DNA from: Corynebacterium comes | Lineage (GTDB): Bacteria; Actinomycetota; Actinomycetes; Mycobacteriales; Mycobacteriaceae | Reading direction: 5' to 3' | Assembly: GCF_009734405.1 (NCBI RefSeq) | Contig: NZ_CP046453.1 | Coordinates: 1,054,001-1,118,000, forward strand | DNA: 64,000 nt | Shown here: one piece after another, positions 40,142 to 49,221 of the stretch | Layout of the letters: every line of letters begins with the position of its first letter | Numbering within the stretch: the first letter of the stretch is position 1 | The notes under the pieces: model-generated | The model's database searches: none | What the model was told of the DNA's origin: nothing | The model's input: the letters and a program-made list of their open reading frames with translations, nothing else | Made by a program: the position numbers and the translations under genes

Positions 40142-41743
40142 CTACTCCTGGTCCTTGCGCGGCGGGAACATACCCTCGGGCCGCTCGCCGCTCCAGCTGA
40201 GCAGGGAGACCCTGCCCGCCGGCTCGGCCGCGTGGGTGGTGCAGGCTTCCGGGGCTCCCTCACCGAGGTCCGGGAAATCGAGGAATGCGTCGGCCGGGTC
40301 GATGTCCCCGAAGGGATCGAGCGAGGTTATCCCGCGGGGCGACTCCGGGGACGCCGTCGGGATGACATAGCGGTCGTCGTACTTGGCGATGCCGAGCAGA
40401 CGGTACATCTTCTCGATCTCAGTGCCCCTCATGCCGACCGCCTCGGCGATATGCTCCTGCGGTTCATTGCCCAGGTTGATGTCACGCATGTAGGAACGCA
40501 TGGCGACCAGGCGGCGCAGCGACCGTTCGACGGGAGCGGTGTCACCCGCGGTGAAAAGCCCCGCGAGGTACTCCAGCGGGATGCGCATCGTCGACAGCGC
40601 GGTGAACAGCACCTTGTCGCTCTCGCCGTCGTTACCGGATGCGGTGACGGCGTCCACCACCGGCGACAGCGGCGGAATGTACCAGACCATCGGCAGGGTG
40701 CGGTACTCCGGGTGCAGCGGCAGCGCCACCTCATACCGGAAGATGAGATCCCAGATCGGGGACTGCTGGGCGGCGTCGATCCAGGAGTGCGGGATACCGG
40801 CCTGCCGGGCGGCGTCGACCACGCGGGGATCGTGCGGATCCAGGAGGATGTCCTTCTGCGCCTGGTAGAGGTCCTGCGGGTTCTCGGTGGCTGCGGCCTC
40901 GGCGACGCGGTCGGCGTCGTAGAGCAGGACGCCGAGGTAGCGCAGACGGCCGACGCAGGTCTCGGAACAGACGGTGGGCTGGCCGACCTCGATGCGTGGG
41001 TAACACAGCGTGCACTTCTCGGCCTTGCCGGACTTGTGGTTGAAGTAGACCTTCTTGTAAGGGCAACCCGAGACACACATGCGCCAGCCGCGGCACTGGT
41101 CCTGGTCCACCAGGACGATGCCGTCCTCCGAGCGCTTGTACATCGCGCCGGAGGGGCAGGAGGAGACACAGGTCGGGTTGAGGCAGTGCTCGCAGATGCG
41201 TGGGAGGTAGAACATGAAGGAGTCCTCGATCTCCTTCTTCACCGACAGGTTCATCTGGTGCAGGATCGGATCCTCGTCCATGGTGGCCGGGGAGCCGCCG
41301 AGGTTGTCGTCCCAGTTGGAGGACCAGGGGATCGTGTCCATCGGGCGGCCGTCGAGCTGGGAGACGGGGCGTGCCGTGGGCTGGGTTTTCTGGTTGCCCG
41401 GGGTGGACAGCAGCTTGTCGTACTCGTAGGTCCACGGCTCGTAGTAGTCATGGATGGTCGGCAGTTTGGGGTTGTGGAAGATGTTGAACAGCTTGGACAG
41501 GCGGCCACCTGAACGGGGCTTGAGCTTGCCCGACGACGTGAGTGTCCAGCCGCCCTCCCACTTGTCCTGGTTCTCCCAGCCGCGGGGATAACCCACGCCG
41601 GGACGGGTCTCGACGTTGTTGAACCAGACGTACTCGGTGCCTTCGCGGTTGGTCCACGCCTGCTTGCAGGTGACTGAGCAGGTGTGACAACCGATGCACT
41701 TGTCCAGGTTCATGACCATGGCGATCTGAGCCATAACCTTCAT
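40142..41743 (-). CDS. narH: Respiratory nitrate reductase beta subunit
   Basis: A 533-residue iron-sulfur subunit. It holds three [4Fe-4S] and one [3Fe-4S] cluster sites: C16-C19-C22-C26 (CIGCHTCSVTCK), CEHCLNPTCVSSC, CRGWRMCVSGC (Trp in place of one Cys, as in the [3Fe-4S] site of E. coli NarH) and CTLCYPRIE with CSETC. ATG 41743 has AGGAGGTG upstream and overlaps the narG stop (ATGA). The frame is open further upstream but that stretch is narG read in another frame. Confidence 0.97.
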   Translation of the reverse strand: MKVMAQIAMVMNLDKCIGCHTCSVTCKQAWTNREGTEYVWFNNVETRPGVGYPRGWENQDKWEGGWTLTSSGKLKPRSGGRLSKLFNIFHNPKLPTIHDYYEPWTYEYDKLLSTPGNQKTQPTARPVSQLDGRPMDTIPWSSNWDDNLGGSPATMDEDPILHQMNLSVKKEIEDSFMFYLPRICEHCLNPTCVSSCPSGAMYKRSEDGIVLVDQDQCRGWRMCVSGCPYKKVYFNHKSGKAEKCTLCYPRIEVGQPTVCSETCVGRLRYLGVLLYDADRVAEAAATENPQDLYQAQKDILLDPHDPRVVDAARQAGIPHSWIDAAQQSPIWDLIFRYEVALPLHPEYRTLPMVWYIPPLSPVVDAVTASGNDGESDKVLFTALSTMRIPLEYLAGLFTAGDTAPVERSLRRLVAMRSYMRDINLGNEPQEHIAEAVGMRGTEIEKMYRLLGIAKYDDRYVIPTASPESPRGITSLDPFGDIDPADAFLDFPDLGEGAPEACTTHAAEPAGRVSLLSWSGERPEGMFPPRKDQE

Positions 41744-44700
41744 CAGAACTGCACCTCCTGGGAGCGGCGACGGATGCGGGTGACCTCGTCGCGGTTGTTG
41801 CCGGTGGGGCCGATGTAGTTGAAGCCGTAGGTCAGGTGACCGTAGCCTCCGGCGACGTGCACCGGTTTGATCATGATTCGGGTCAGGGAATTGTGGGTGC
41901 CGCCGCGGCGGCCCGTGTTCTCGTTCAGGGGCGTACCGACGGTGCGTTCCTGGGCGTGGTTCATGATCACGGTGCCCTCCGGGATGCGGTGGGAGACGAT
42001 CGCCCGGGCGGAGACGATGCCGTTGCGGTTGTACACCTCGATCCATTCGTTGTCCTTCACCCCGACCTTCTCGGCGTCCCTGTTGGACATCCACACGACC
42101 TGGCCGCCACGGGAGATCGACAGCACGTGCAGGTTGTCGAAGTACTGCGAGTGGATCGACCACTTGTTGTGCGGGGTGAGGTAGCGGACCGTGATCTCCG
42201 GGTTGCCGTCCTCCCCCTTGACCAGCTGGCCCGGGTTCGTCTCGCCGTTGAGGTGGAGACGATCCAGCGGCGGCCGGAAGACCGGCAGGGCCTCGCCGTA
42301 GTCCAGGTACCAGTCGTGGTCGAGGTAGTAGTGCATGCGGCCGGACAGGGTGTGGAAGGGCTTGTCGAACTCGATGTTGATGGAGAAGGCGGTGTAGCGG
42401 CGGCCGCCCCGCTTGTCGCCGGTCCACTCGGGTGAGGTGATGACCTCCACCGGGCGTTCCTTGACGCGGTCCCAGTCGATGCGGGTGCCCACGTTGTCCA
42501 CGTACAGTTCCGACATGTCGGTGCCGACCCGGGCCCCCTGGTTGCGGAAGCCCTCCGCGGCGACCTCTCCGTTGGAGACGCCGGACAGGTGCAGGATCAT
42601 CTCGATGACCTTGATGTCGGTGTCCAGGTCGGGGCGCTCGCCGGCCATCGAGGTCGCCGAGGTGCCGTTCTTCACGGCGAGCTCCGCAACCTGCTTGGCC
42701 ACGTTGTAGGCGGTGCCGTGCACGCCCGTGCCCTTGTCGGCGGTGAGGGGGCCCAGGTGGGTCCACTTCTCGTGGATCTTGGTGTAGTCGCGCTCCACGG
42801 GGATGAGCTTCGCCATCGTCTCACCCGGGATGAGGCCGGTCTCCCCGAGGTCGGGGACAACGCCGTTCGGCATGCTCAGCTCATCGGGGGAGTCGTGGCC
42901 CAGGGGGGCGGTGATCACGTCGGTCTGGGTGCCCAGCCAGCGCACCGCCAGCTCGGACACGAACTTCGACAGATCGCGGAAGACCTCGAAGTCGGTGCGT
43001 GCCTCCCACGGCGGGTTGATCGCCGCGTTGAAGGAGTGGATGAACGGGTGCATGTCCGTGGTGGACAGGTCGTGCTTCTCGTACCAGGTGGCGGCCGGCA
43101 GGACGATGTCCGAGACCAGCGTCGTGGACGTGTTCCGGAAGTCCGTCGTCAGCATCAGGTCGAGCTTGCCGGTGGGGGCCTCGTCGCGCCATCTGAGGGA
43201 CTGGGGGCGCTCGTGCGGCTCGAGTTCCTTCGCGGTGGCGTCCGAATCCACCCCCAGCATGTGGCGCAGGAAGAATTCTGTGCCCTTGGCCGAGGAACCC
43301 ATTAGGTTGGTGCGCCAGTTGAGCAGGATGCGTGGCCAGTTCTCCGGGGCATCCGGATCCTCGGCGGCGAACTGCATGTTCCCGCTCTCGAGCTCCGAGA
43401 CGATGTAGTCCTTGACGTCCATGCCCCGGGCTTGGGCCTCATCGGCCAGCAGCAGCGGATTGCGGTTGAACTGCGGGTAGGCCGGCATCCAGCCGCGCTT
43501 CATCGACTCGATGAGCGTGTCCGACAGGGACTTGTTGCCCACCGTGCCGCGGTTGGCCAGCGGGGACGCCAGTCGGGAGGCCTTGGAGTTGTCGTAGCGC
43601 CACTGGTCGGTGGTCAGGTAGTAGAAGCCGGTGGTGATCATCTGGCGCGCCGGGCGCTGCCAGTCCAGGGCGAAGGCGTACTGCGACCAGCCGTTCATCG
43701 GACGCAGTTTCTCCTGGCCGACGTAGTGGGCCCAGCCGCCGCCGTTGACGCCCTGCGTGCCGCACATCGAGGTCAGCGCCAGGAAGGTGCGGTAGATGTT
43801 GTCGGCGTGGAAGTAGTGGTTGACACCGGCACCCATGATGATCTGGCTGCGGCCCTGCGAGTCATCCGCGTTCTGGGCGAACTCCCGTCCGATGCGGATC
43901 GCCGCGTTGGCCGGGACACCGGTCAGCTCCTCCTGCCAGGCGGGGGTGCCCGGTGAGGTGGCGTCGTGGAAGTCGGTCGGCCAGTGGCCCGGGAGGTTCA
44001 GCTCCGTGCGGGCGACGCCGTAGTGCGCGAGCATGACGTCGAAGACGGTGGTGACCTTGTGGCCGTCGACCTCGCGGTAGGGGACGCCGCGGTGGACCAC
44101 GCCCGCCCCGATCGGTCCGGTGCCGTCGATGTCCGTCGGGTCGGCGTCGAGGTCGAAGCGGGGGAAGAGCACCTCCGCGGTGCCGTACTCGCCGGTGTCG
44201 GCGATGGACATGACGGACTCGACGCCGTCCTGACGCAGATTCCACTTGCCTACGCCGTCCTCGCCGAAGCGGTCGGCCACGGTTCCCCCGGGGTCGACCA
44301 CGGTGCCGTCCGGCTGCATGGTGAGCAGGCGGTGGGTGGCGTTGGCGGAGTCACGCAGTTCGGTGTGGCGGGCGTCGAGAAGCGAGGCGGTGAGGAACTT
44401 GCCGGGGGTCAGGGTGCCGTCCTCGCGCTCATCCAGGGCGATGAGGAACGGGGCGTCGGTGTACTTGCGCATGTACTCGAGGAAGTACGGCGTCTGCCTG
44501 CCCACGTGGAACTCGGAGAGGATGACGTGGCCCATGGCGAAGGCCAGGGCGGCGTCGGTGCCCGGGTTGATGCGCAGCCACTCGTCGGCGAACTTGGTGT
44601 TGTCGGCGAAGTCGGGGGAGACGACGACGACCTTGGTGCCGTTGTAGCGGGTCTCCACCATGAAGTGGGAGTCCGGGGTGCGGGTGACCGGGATGTTCGA

Positions 44701-45474
44701 CCCCCACATCATGAGGTACGAGGAGTTGTACCAGTCGCCGGACTCCGGCACGTCGGTCTGGTCGCCGAAGGTCTGCGGGGAGGCCGGCGGGAGGTCGGCG
44801 TACCAGTCGTAGAAGGACAGTGCGACGCCCCCGATCATCTGCAGGAAACGGGTGCCCGCCCCGTAGGAGACCTGCGACATGGCCGGGATGACGGTGAAGC
44901 CGGCGATCCGGTCCGGACCGTACTGGCGGATGGTGTACGTGTGGGCGGCCGCCGCGATCTCGATGGCCTCCTCGTAGTTGATCCGGATCAGACCACCTTT
45001 GCCACGCTGGGAGACGTAGGCGTGGCGCTTCCCGGGGGTCTCGACGATCTCGCGCCAGGCCAGCACCGGGTCCCCCAGGCGTGCCTTGGCCTCGCGGTAC
45101 ATGTCCACGAGCACGCCACGCGCGTAGGGGTAGCGGACGCGGGTGGGGGAGTAGGTGTACCAGGAGAACGATGCCCCGCGGGGGCAGCCGCGGGGCTCAT
45201 AGTCGGGCATGTCCGGGCCGGTCGAGGGGTAGTCCACGGCCTGGGACTCCCAGGTGATGACGCCGTCCTTGACGTACACCTTCCAGGAACAGGAACCGGT
45301 GCAGTTCACGCCGTGTGTGGAACGGACCATCTTGTCGAAGGACCAGCGGTTGCGGTAGAAGACGTCCGCCTGGCGGCCGCCCTTCAGGAACAGCTGCTGG
45401 CCGCTGTCGGTCATCTGGCCTTTACGGAGGAAGCTCCCGAACTTGAACAACGGGTTGGCGGCAGTGGTGGTCAT
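41743..45474 (-). CDS. narG: Respiratory nitrate reductase alpha subunit
   Basis: A 1243-residue molybdenum subunit reducing nitrate to nitrite at the cytoplasmic face. The N-terminal [4Fe-4S] FS0 site is THGVNCTGSCSW with the later GCPRG cysteine. YDWYADLPPASPQTFGDQTD includes the Asp that ligates molybdenum in E. coli NarG. MWGSNIPVTRTPD and HADNIYR are further family marks, and the C-terminus has THNSLTRIM. The start ATG 45474 (TTTAANPLFKFGS) fits family length. It carries no Tat signal. narK lies 31 bases upstream. Confidence 0.98.
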   Translation of the reverse strand: MTTTAANPLFKFGSFLRKGQMTDSGQQLFLKGGRQADVFYRNRWSFDKMVRSTHGVNCTGSCSWKVYVKDGVITWESQAVDYPSTGPDMPDYEPRGCPRGASFSWYTYSPTRVRYPYARGVLVDMYREAKARLGDPVLAWREIVETPGKRHAYVSQRGKGGLIRINYEEAIEIAAAAHTYTIRQYGPDRIAGFTVIPAMSQVSYGAGTRFLQMIGGVALSFYDWYADLPPASPQTFGDQTDVPESGDWYNSSYLMMWGSNIPVTRTPDSHFMVETRYNGTKVVVVSPDFADNTKFADEWLRINPGTDAALAFAMGHVILSEFHVGRQTPYFLEYMRKYTDAPFLIALDEREDGTLTPGKFLTASLLDARHTELRDSANATHRLLTMQPDGTVVDPGGTVADRFGEDGVGKWNLRQDGVESVMSIADTGEYGTAEVLFPRFDLDADPTDIDGTGPIGAGVVHRGVPYREVDGHKVTTVFDVMLAHYGVARTELNLPGHWPTDFHDATSPGTPAWQEELTGVPANAAIRIGREFAQNADDSQGRSQIIMGAGVNHYFHADNIYRTFLALTSMCGTQGVNGGGWAHYVGQEKLRPMNGWSQYAFALDWQRPARQMITTGFYYLTTDQWRYDNSKASRLASPLANRGTVGNKSLSDTLIESMKRGWMPAYPQFNRNPLLLADEAQARGMDVKDYIVSELESGNMQFAAEDPDAPENWPRILLNWRTNLMGSSAKGTEFFLRHMLGVDSDATAKELEPHERPQSLRWRDEAPTGKLDLMLTTDFRNTSTTLVSDIVLPAATWYEKHDLSTTDMHPFIHSFNAAINPPWEARTDFEVFRDLSKFVSELAVRWLGTQTDVITAPLGHDSPDELSMPNGVVPDLGETGLIPGETMAKLIPVERDYTKIHEKWTHLGPLTADKGTGVHGTAYNVAKQVAELAVKNGTSATSMAGERPDLDTDIKVIEMILHLSGVSNGEVAAEGFRNQGARVGTDMSELYVDNVGTRIDWDRVKERPVEVITSPEWTGDKRGGRRYTAFSINIEFDKPFHTLSGRMHYYLDHDWYLDYGEALPVFRPPLDRLHLNGETNPGQLVKGEDGNPEITVRYLTPHNKWSIHSQYFDNLHVLSISRGGQVVWMSNRDAEKVGVKDNEWIEVYNRNGIVSARAIVSHRIPEGTVIMNHAQERTVGTPLNENTGRRGGTHNSLTRIMIKPVHVAGGYGHLTYGFNYIGPTGNNRDEVTRIRRRSQEVQF

Positions 45475-45505
45475 GGAGGGATCCTTTGCGCTTCGTGTCG
45501 TAGGT

Positions 45506-46843
45506 TCAGCCGGGGAACGGGGCGTTGGGGCGGGCGTAGTAGATCCAGACAAGTGTGGTGGCGAAAGCGAAGAACACGACGCAACCCCAGAAGAAGATCA
45601 CCGGGGCGATCATGGACAGCAGGACACCGACGATGAACGGGCCGAAGGCGCCGACGGCGCCGGTCCAGCCGATCACACCTCCCGCCTGACGCTTGGGCAG
45701 GATCATCGGCATCTGCTTGAAGGTGCCGGCGTTGCCCAGTCCGGTGAAGAAGAACATGATGAGCATCGAACCGAGGAACCACACGTACTGGTCCGGGGAG
45801 TCCGGGGTGAGGAAGAGTGCGGCGACCGCGGTGAAGATGGTCATCCCGACTCCGCCGATGAAGGTCCAGACGGCTCCGCCGTACCGGTCGCACAGCGGGC
45901 CCCACATGGCGCGGACGAGGGCGCCGATGAAGGGGCCGATGAAGGCGTAGGCGGCACCCCGGGGCAGGTCCTCGATGGCGTAGGTGGCGGCGAACTCGGA
46001 GCCGCTGCCGAAGACGTTGTTGATGATCAGCGCCAACTGGGCGGCGAAGCCGGAGAAGGCGCCGAAGGTCATCAGGTAGACGATGGTGAGGATCCAGGTG
46101 TTCCTGTTGCCGAAGATGTCGATCTGCTGGCGGAAGTTGGCCTTGACGGGCACATCCTTGAGGAAGATCCAGGCGACGACCGCCATGACGATCGCCCACG
46201 GGACCATGACGATGGCGGGGTTGTGCACGAACAGTGACTCACCGTCGCCTCCGCGCTGGGGGGCGACGAAACCGATGCCCAGCAGCGTGACACCCATGAG
46301 CCAGGGGGCGACCAGCATGATGAAGGACATACCGAAGTTGCCCAGGCCGGCCTGCAGACCCAGGGTGGTGCCGGCGAGACGCTTGGGGAAGAAGTAGCCG
46401 GTCGAGGGCATGAAACCGGAGAACACGCCCCCTCCGATGCCGGTGATGAACGCCAGGATGAGCAGCCACCAGTAGGGGGTCCCGGTGTTCTGGACCGCGA
46501 AGTACCACCCGAACATCGGGATGATGAACAGCAGTGATGACATGGAGACCAGGCGTCGGGTACCCATGATCGAGGGAAGGAACATGAACACCAGCCGGAA
46601 CAGGCCGCAGGCGAGGCCCGGAACCGAGGTCAGCCAGTAGAGCTGGGTGGTGGAGAGATCAAAACCGATCGAGTTGAGGACCGGCGCGATGGCGGAGACG
46701 AGGTACCAGGTGGCGAACCCCATGAACAGGATGATCGTGGAGATCCACAGTGTCCGCCACGCGATGGAGGAGTCCCAGGACTCCTCGTGTTCGGGGTCCC
46801 AACCCTGCAGAACCCGGCCTTCGGTGTTGAGTGTCGTACTCAT
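45506..46843 (-). CDS. narK: Nitrate/nitrite transporter NarK
   Basis: A 445-residue major-facilitator protein with 12 membrane helices. The nitrate signature is in helix 5 (GIGGGVFSGFMPSTGYFFPKRLAGTTLGLQAGLGN) and repeated more loosely later (GLGNAGTFKQMP). It is first in the nar run, importing nitrate or exporting nitrite. The ATG has GAGGA four bases upstream. Its upstream region, the most AT-rich of the neighbourhood, contains an inverted repeat at 46852-46863. Confidence 0.95.
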   Translation of the reverse strand: MSTTLNTEGRVLQGWDPEHEESWDSSIAWRTLWISTIILFMGFATWYLVSAIAPVLNSIGFDLSTTQLYWLTSVPGLACGLFRLVFMFLPSIMGTRRLVSMSSLLFIIPMFGWYFAVQNTGTPYWWLLILAFITGIGGGVFSGFMPSTGYFFPKRLAGTTLGLQAGLGNFGMSFIMLVAPWLMGVTLLGIGFVAPQRGGDGESLFVHNPAIVMVPWAIVMAVVAWIFLKDVPVKANFRQQIDIFGNRNTWILTIVYLMTFGAFSGFAAQLALIINNVFGSGSEFAATYAIEDLPRGAAYAFIGPFIGALVRAMWGPLCDRYGGAVWTFIGGVGMTIFTAVAALFLTPDSPDQYVWFLGSMLIMFFFTGLGNAGTFKQMPMILPKRQAGGVIGWTGAVGAFGPFIVGVLLSMIAPVIFFWGCVVFFAFATTLVWIYYARPNAPFPG

Positions 46844-46851
46844 TTAATCCT

Positions 46852-46863
46852 CACTAAACAGTG
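46852..46863. promoter_or_regulatory. Short inverted repeat just upstream of narK
   Basis: CACT-AAAC-AGTG lies nine bases before the narK ATG, within the leader and partly over its ribosome site, in an AT-rich stretch (46840-46910). It is a candidate site for the ArnR-like repressor, but I cannot confirm this against a remembered ArnR consensus. Confidence 0.3.
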
Positions 46864-47056
46864 GATGTTTATTCAACGAGAATCGGTGTTAAAAAATAGG
46901 ATATAACCATTGGCCCGGGTTGTCGGGGTTTGCGGGAAGTTCCTGCCCCTGCTGTTTCCTCATGTCGCCGACGTTCCGACCGTGGGGAAGGTCGCCCGCC
47001 CTCCCTTGAACTACTATGGCACGGATCACATGGGCTCGCCGCGGAAAGGGCTGGAT

Positions 47057-47536
47057 ATGACAAAGAATTTCACTGGTTGCGTGATAGTGGTCTCGGACCG
47101 CATCGTCAGCGGCGAACGCGGGGACACGGCGGGGCAGGTGGCCCGTTCACTGCTGGCCGATGCCGGAGTCGGGGCGGAGATCGTCGTGGTGGGGGAAGGT
47201 TTCGACGACGTCTCCCGCGCGCTTTCCGACGCCCGCGCCGCCGGCCACCGCGTCATCGTCACTGTCGGCGGTACCGGCCTGGGCCCCCGCAACCGGACCC
47301 CGGAAGCCACGGCTCTGCTCCTCGAGGTGCGTCTCGACGGACTGGTCACCCAGGTGCTCATCCAGGGGCTGGCCGCCACCAGTCAGGCGGGTCTGTCCCG
47401 GGCGCTCATCGGCCTGACGGGGCGGGGGCCGGGGGACGCGCTCATCGTCAATTCCCCGGGCTCGGCCGGCGCGGTCCGCGACACCCTCGGCGTGGTCTGT
47501 CCACTGCTGCAGAGCATCTTCGAGCGGATCAGCTGA
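47057..47536 (+). CDS. mog: Molybdopterin biosynthesis protein Mog/MoaB
   Basis: A 159-residue MoCF-biosynthesis-fold protein that adenylates molybdopterin before metal insertion. The fold motif TVGGTGLGPRNRTPEAT (about residue 72) and the late GRGPGDALIVNSPGS match the family. The start ATG 47057 follows GAAAGGG; the open frame continues upstream without family similarity. It is divergent from narK, as in C. glutamicum, and its 3' end overlaps the methyltransferase gene by eight bases, tail to tail. Confidence 0.92.
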   Translation: MTKNFTGCVIVVSDRIVSGERGDTAGQVARSLLADAGVGAEIVVVGEGFDDVSRALSDARAAGHRVIVTVGGTGLGPRNRTPEATALLLEVRLDGLVTQVLIQGLAATSQAGLSRALIGLTGRGPGDALIVNSPGSAGAVRDTLGVVCPLLQSIFERIS

Positions 47537-48830
47537 GGGGGTCCGCCTGAGCCTCCCCCGGCCTGAACTCTCCGTAGACCACGCTGCCGCCCCCTGCCCA
47601 GGCGACGGCCTCGGAGATGCCCGACTGCTCGCCGGCGATCACGTGTCGCATCCTCTCCAGGGCGACGGTCTCCGCCCATTCGCGCTGCTCGATGCCGATG
47701 TGCCGGCGCCCGAGCTTGTGGGCCACCGCCGAGGTCGTGCCGGATCCCAGATGGTAGTCGAGGACCGTGTCGCCCTCGTCGGTGAACATCCCGATGAGCA
47801 GCTGCAGCAGGGACTCGGGTTTCTTGCCGTTGCGGAAGCTCACCCCGCCCTCCGCGGCGACCCGGTTGTAGGCCTCGTGGGCGTCGAGGAAGTTCGGGTG
47901 GGGGAGTCGCGTGTGCGTCGACGACTGCGGGATTCCCTGGAAGTAGGAGCCGTTCCGGTTGCCGGCCTTCGGGGTGTGGAAGTAGCGGCGGCCCTGGCCG
48001 TCGTCACCGATGCCGGGGACCTCGATGAGCGTCATCGGCGCCAGGTCCAGCGACTCCAGGTGGGTGACCCAGAATCGCCCGGAGGAGTTCTTCTCCCGCA
48101 GCGATCCCCGGATGGAGTGCGTGCGGAACGTACCTTCGCCGGAACCGGCGTCGACCTTGCGCCACGCGTCGGGGGAATAGAGGGTGCACGTCCGCCCGCC
48201 GAGGATGAGCGACACGCCCGGCCCGGTGATCTCCACCTGCCAGCGGTAGTCGTCCAGGCTCCGTTCCTTCTCCTTGCCGGGCATGCGGAAGTGCCTGTCG
48301 CGGGAGTAGATGAGGATCTGCTCGACCACGTCGTTGAACTGCTTGTCTGCGGTCAGGGCCCGGCCGGGGTGGCGCACGAGGGTATGGATGACCGTGACCT
48401 TGTGCAGCCCCTCGAGCTGGTCGAGCATCACCTCGAGGTAGGCGGACTGGTGGAAGCTGCAGTGGATGACGAAGACGGCGTCGTCGCGCAGCAGCGGCAG
48501 CGCGGCGTCGATACGCTCGTGCATGAAGCTGAGCCAGTCGGCGCGGCTGCGACGGTCGGCGTAGAGGTAGTCCGAGCTGCCCGTGTTGTAGGGCGGGTCG
48601 ATGTAGACCATCCGCACGGCCGGACCGATCAGGGGGACCAGTGTGTGCAGTGTCGGCAGGTTGTCCCCGCGCAGGATGAGGTTGTCACGGTCCGTCACGG
48701 CGCCGACCGGCTCCGAGCCGTCCCGGGAGTGGCGGCGCAGGCCCGTGATCCGCCCCGGTTGTGGTGGGGTGATGGTTTCCATGCCCTGCCAGACGAGGCG
48801 GACGTCCTCGCGCGGGGGAAGGCTGGACAT
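47529..48830 (-). CDS. Solitary DNA methyltransferase (beta class, probable N6-adenine)
   Basis: A 433-residue DNA methyltransferase. The catalytic motif IDPPYNTGSSDY (about residue 77) comes before the AdoMet-binding DYHLGSGTTSAVAHKLGRRHIGIE (about 365), the order of beta-class enzymes, related to type III Mod subunits and adenine methylases. LHTLVPL and LPLLRDDAVFVIHC are further family segments. No restriction gene lies beside it. It is convergent with mog (eight-base overlap). TAGACT six bases before the ATG suggests a leaderless message. Specificity is unknown. Because it sits inside an otherwise conserved Mo-cofactor region it may be an acquired gene. Confidence 0.88.
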   Translation of the reverse strand: MSSLPPREDVRLVWQGMETITPPQPGRITGLRRHSRDGSEPVGAVTDRDNLILRGDNLPTLHTLVPLIGPAVRMVYIDPPYNTGSSDYLYADRRSRADWLSFMHERIDAALPLLRDDAVFVIHCSFHQSAYLEVMLDQLEGLHKVTVIHTLVRHPGRALTADKQFNDVVEQILIYSRDRHFRMPGKEKERSLDDYRWQVEITGPGVSLILGGRTCTLYSPDAWRKVDAGSGEGTFRTHSIRGSLREKNSSGRFWVTHLESLDLAPMTLIEVPGIGDDGQGRRYFHTPKAGNRNGSYFQGIPQSSTHTRLPHPNFLDAHEAYNRVAAEGGVSFRNGKKPESLLQLLIGMFTDEGDTVLDYHLGSGTTSAVAHKLGRRHIGIEQREWAETVALERMRHVIAGEQSGISEAVAWAGGGSVVYGEFRPGEAQADPLS

Positions 48831-48860
48831 GGATCGAGTCTAACCAGCGCGCCGGGTGTG

Positions 48861-49127
48861 TCAGGCGGTTCTGGTGAACTTCAGGTGCCAGTCGCGCGGA
48901 CCCTCCCGGAGGTAGCTGACCTCGAAGTCCCCGGCGCGGGCCTCGACCTCCTCGAGTAGCGGCAGCGGGTTGTGTGGGGCGATGAGGATCATTGATTCGC
49001 CGATGTTGCGGGAGCCGAGCGCCCCGTGGATCGCGCCGTGGCGCACGGCATGGGGGATGATGGCGGCGTTGAGGGTCGGGATCCCGCCGACCTCGTGTGC
49101 GTGGGAGATGGGCAGTTGGATGACCAT
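48861..49127 (-). CDS. DUF2249-like small protein
   Basis: An 88-residue protein from ATG 49127. ILIAPHNPLPLLEEVEA and the ending GPRDWHLKFTR fit the DUF2249 family, in which HxP-PL and a final W are typical. Related proteins often lie beside nitric-oxide, nitrite or cytochrome genes; here it is divergent from the NirK cluster. An inverted repeat at 49156-49172 is in the shared promoter region. Function is unknown; the family is thought to have redox- or NO-linked roles. Confidence 0.72.
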   Translation of the reverse strand: MVIQLPISHAHEVGGIPTLNAAIIPHAVRHGAIHGALGSRNIGESMILIAPHNPLPLLEEVEARAGDFEVSYLREGPRDWHLKFTRTA

Positions 49128-49155
49128 GTGGTTCGGCCTTTCGGGGTTGGGGAAA

Positions 49156-49172
49156 GCTGATCGCTTCTCAGC
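49156..49172. promoter_or_regulatory. Inverted repeat between the DUF2249 and NirK-cluster genes
   Basis: GCTGA-N7-TCAGC lies in the divergent region near TACTAT (49189-49184, minus), a possible -10 of the DUF2249 gene. It could be an NO- or oxygen-responsive operator; there is no consensus to match it to. Confidence 0.3.
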
Positions 49173-49221
49173 CTGGGACTTAAATAGTACGATAAAACCC
49201 GTGATAAATAAGAAGGCCGTT

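Noticed and set aside
40142..42766. 874-codon version of narH
   Set aside because: The upstream part is narG read in another frame; the true start is ATG 41743 with a strong ribosome site.
43966..45636. Rightward open frame of 556 codons
   Set aside because: Antisense to narG; shows no conserved motif.
47529..48830. A complete restriction-modification system
   Set aside because: No restriction endonuclease gene or DNA-binding partner beside the methylase.
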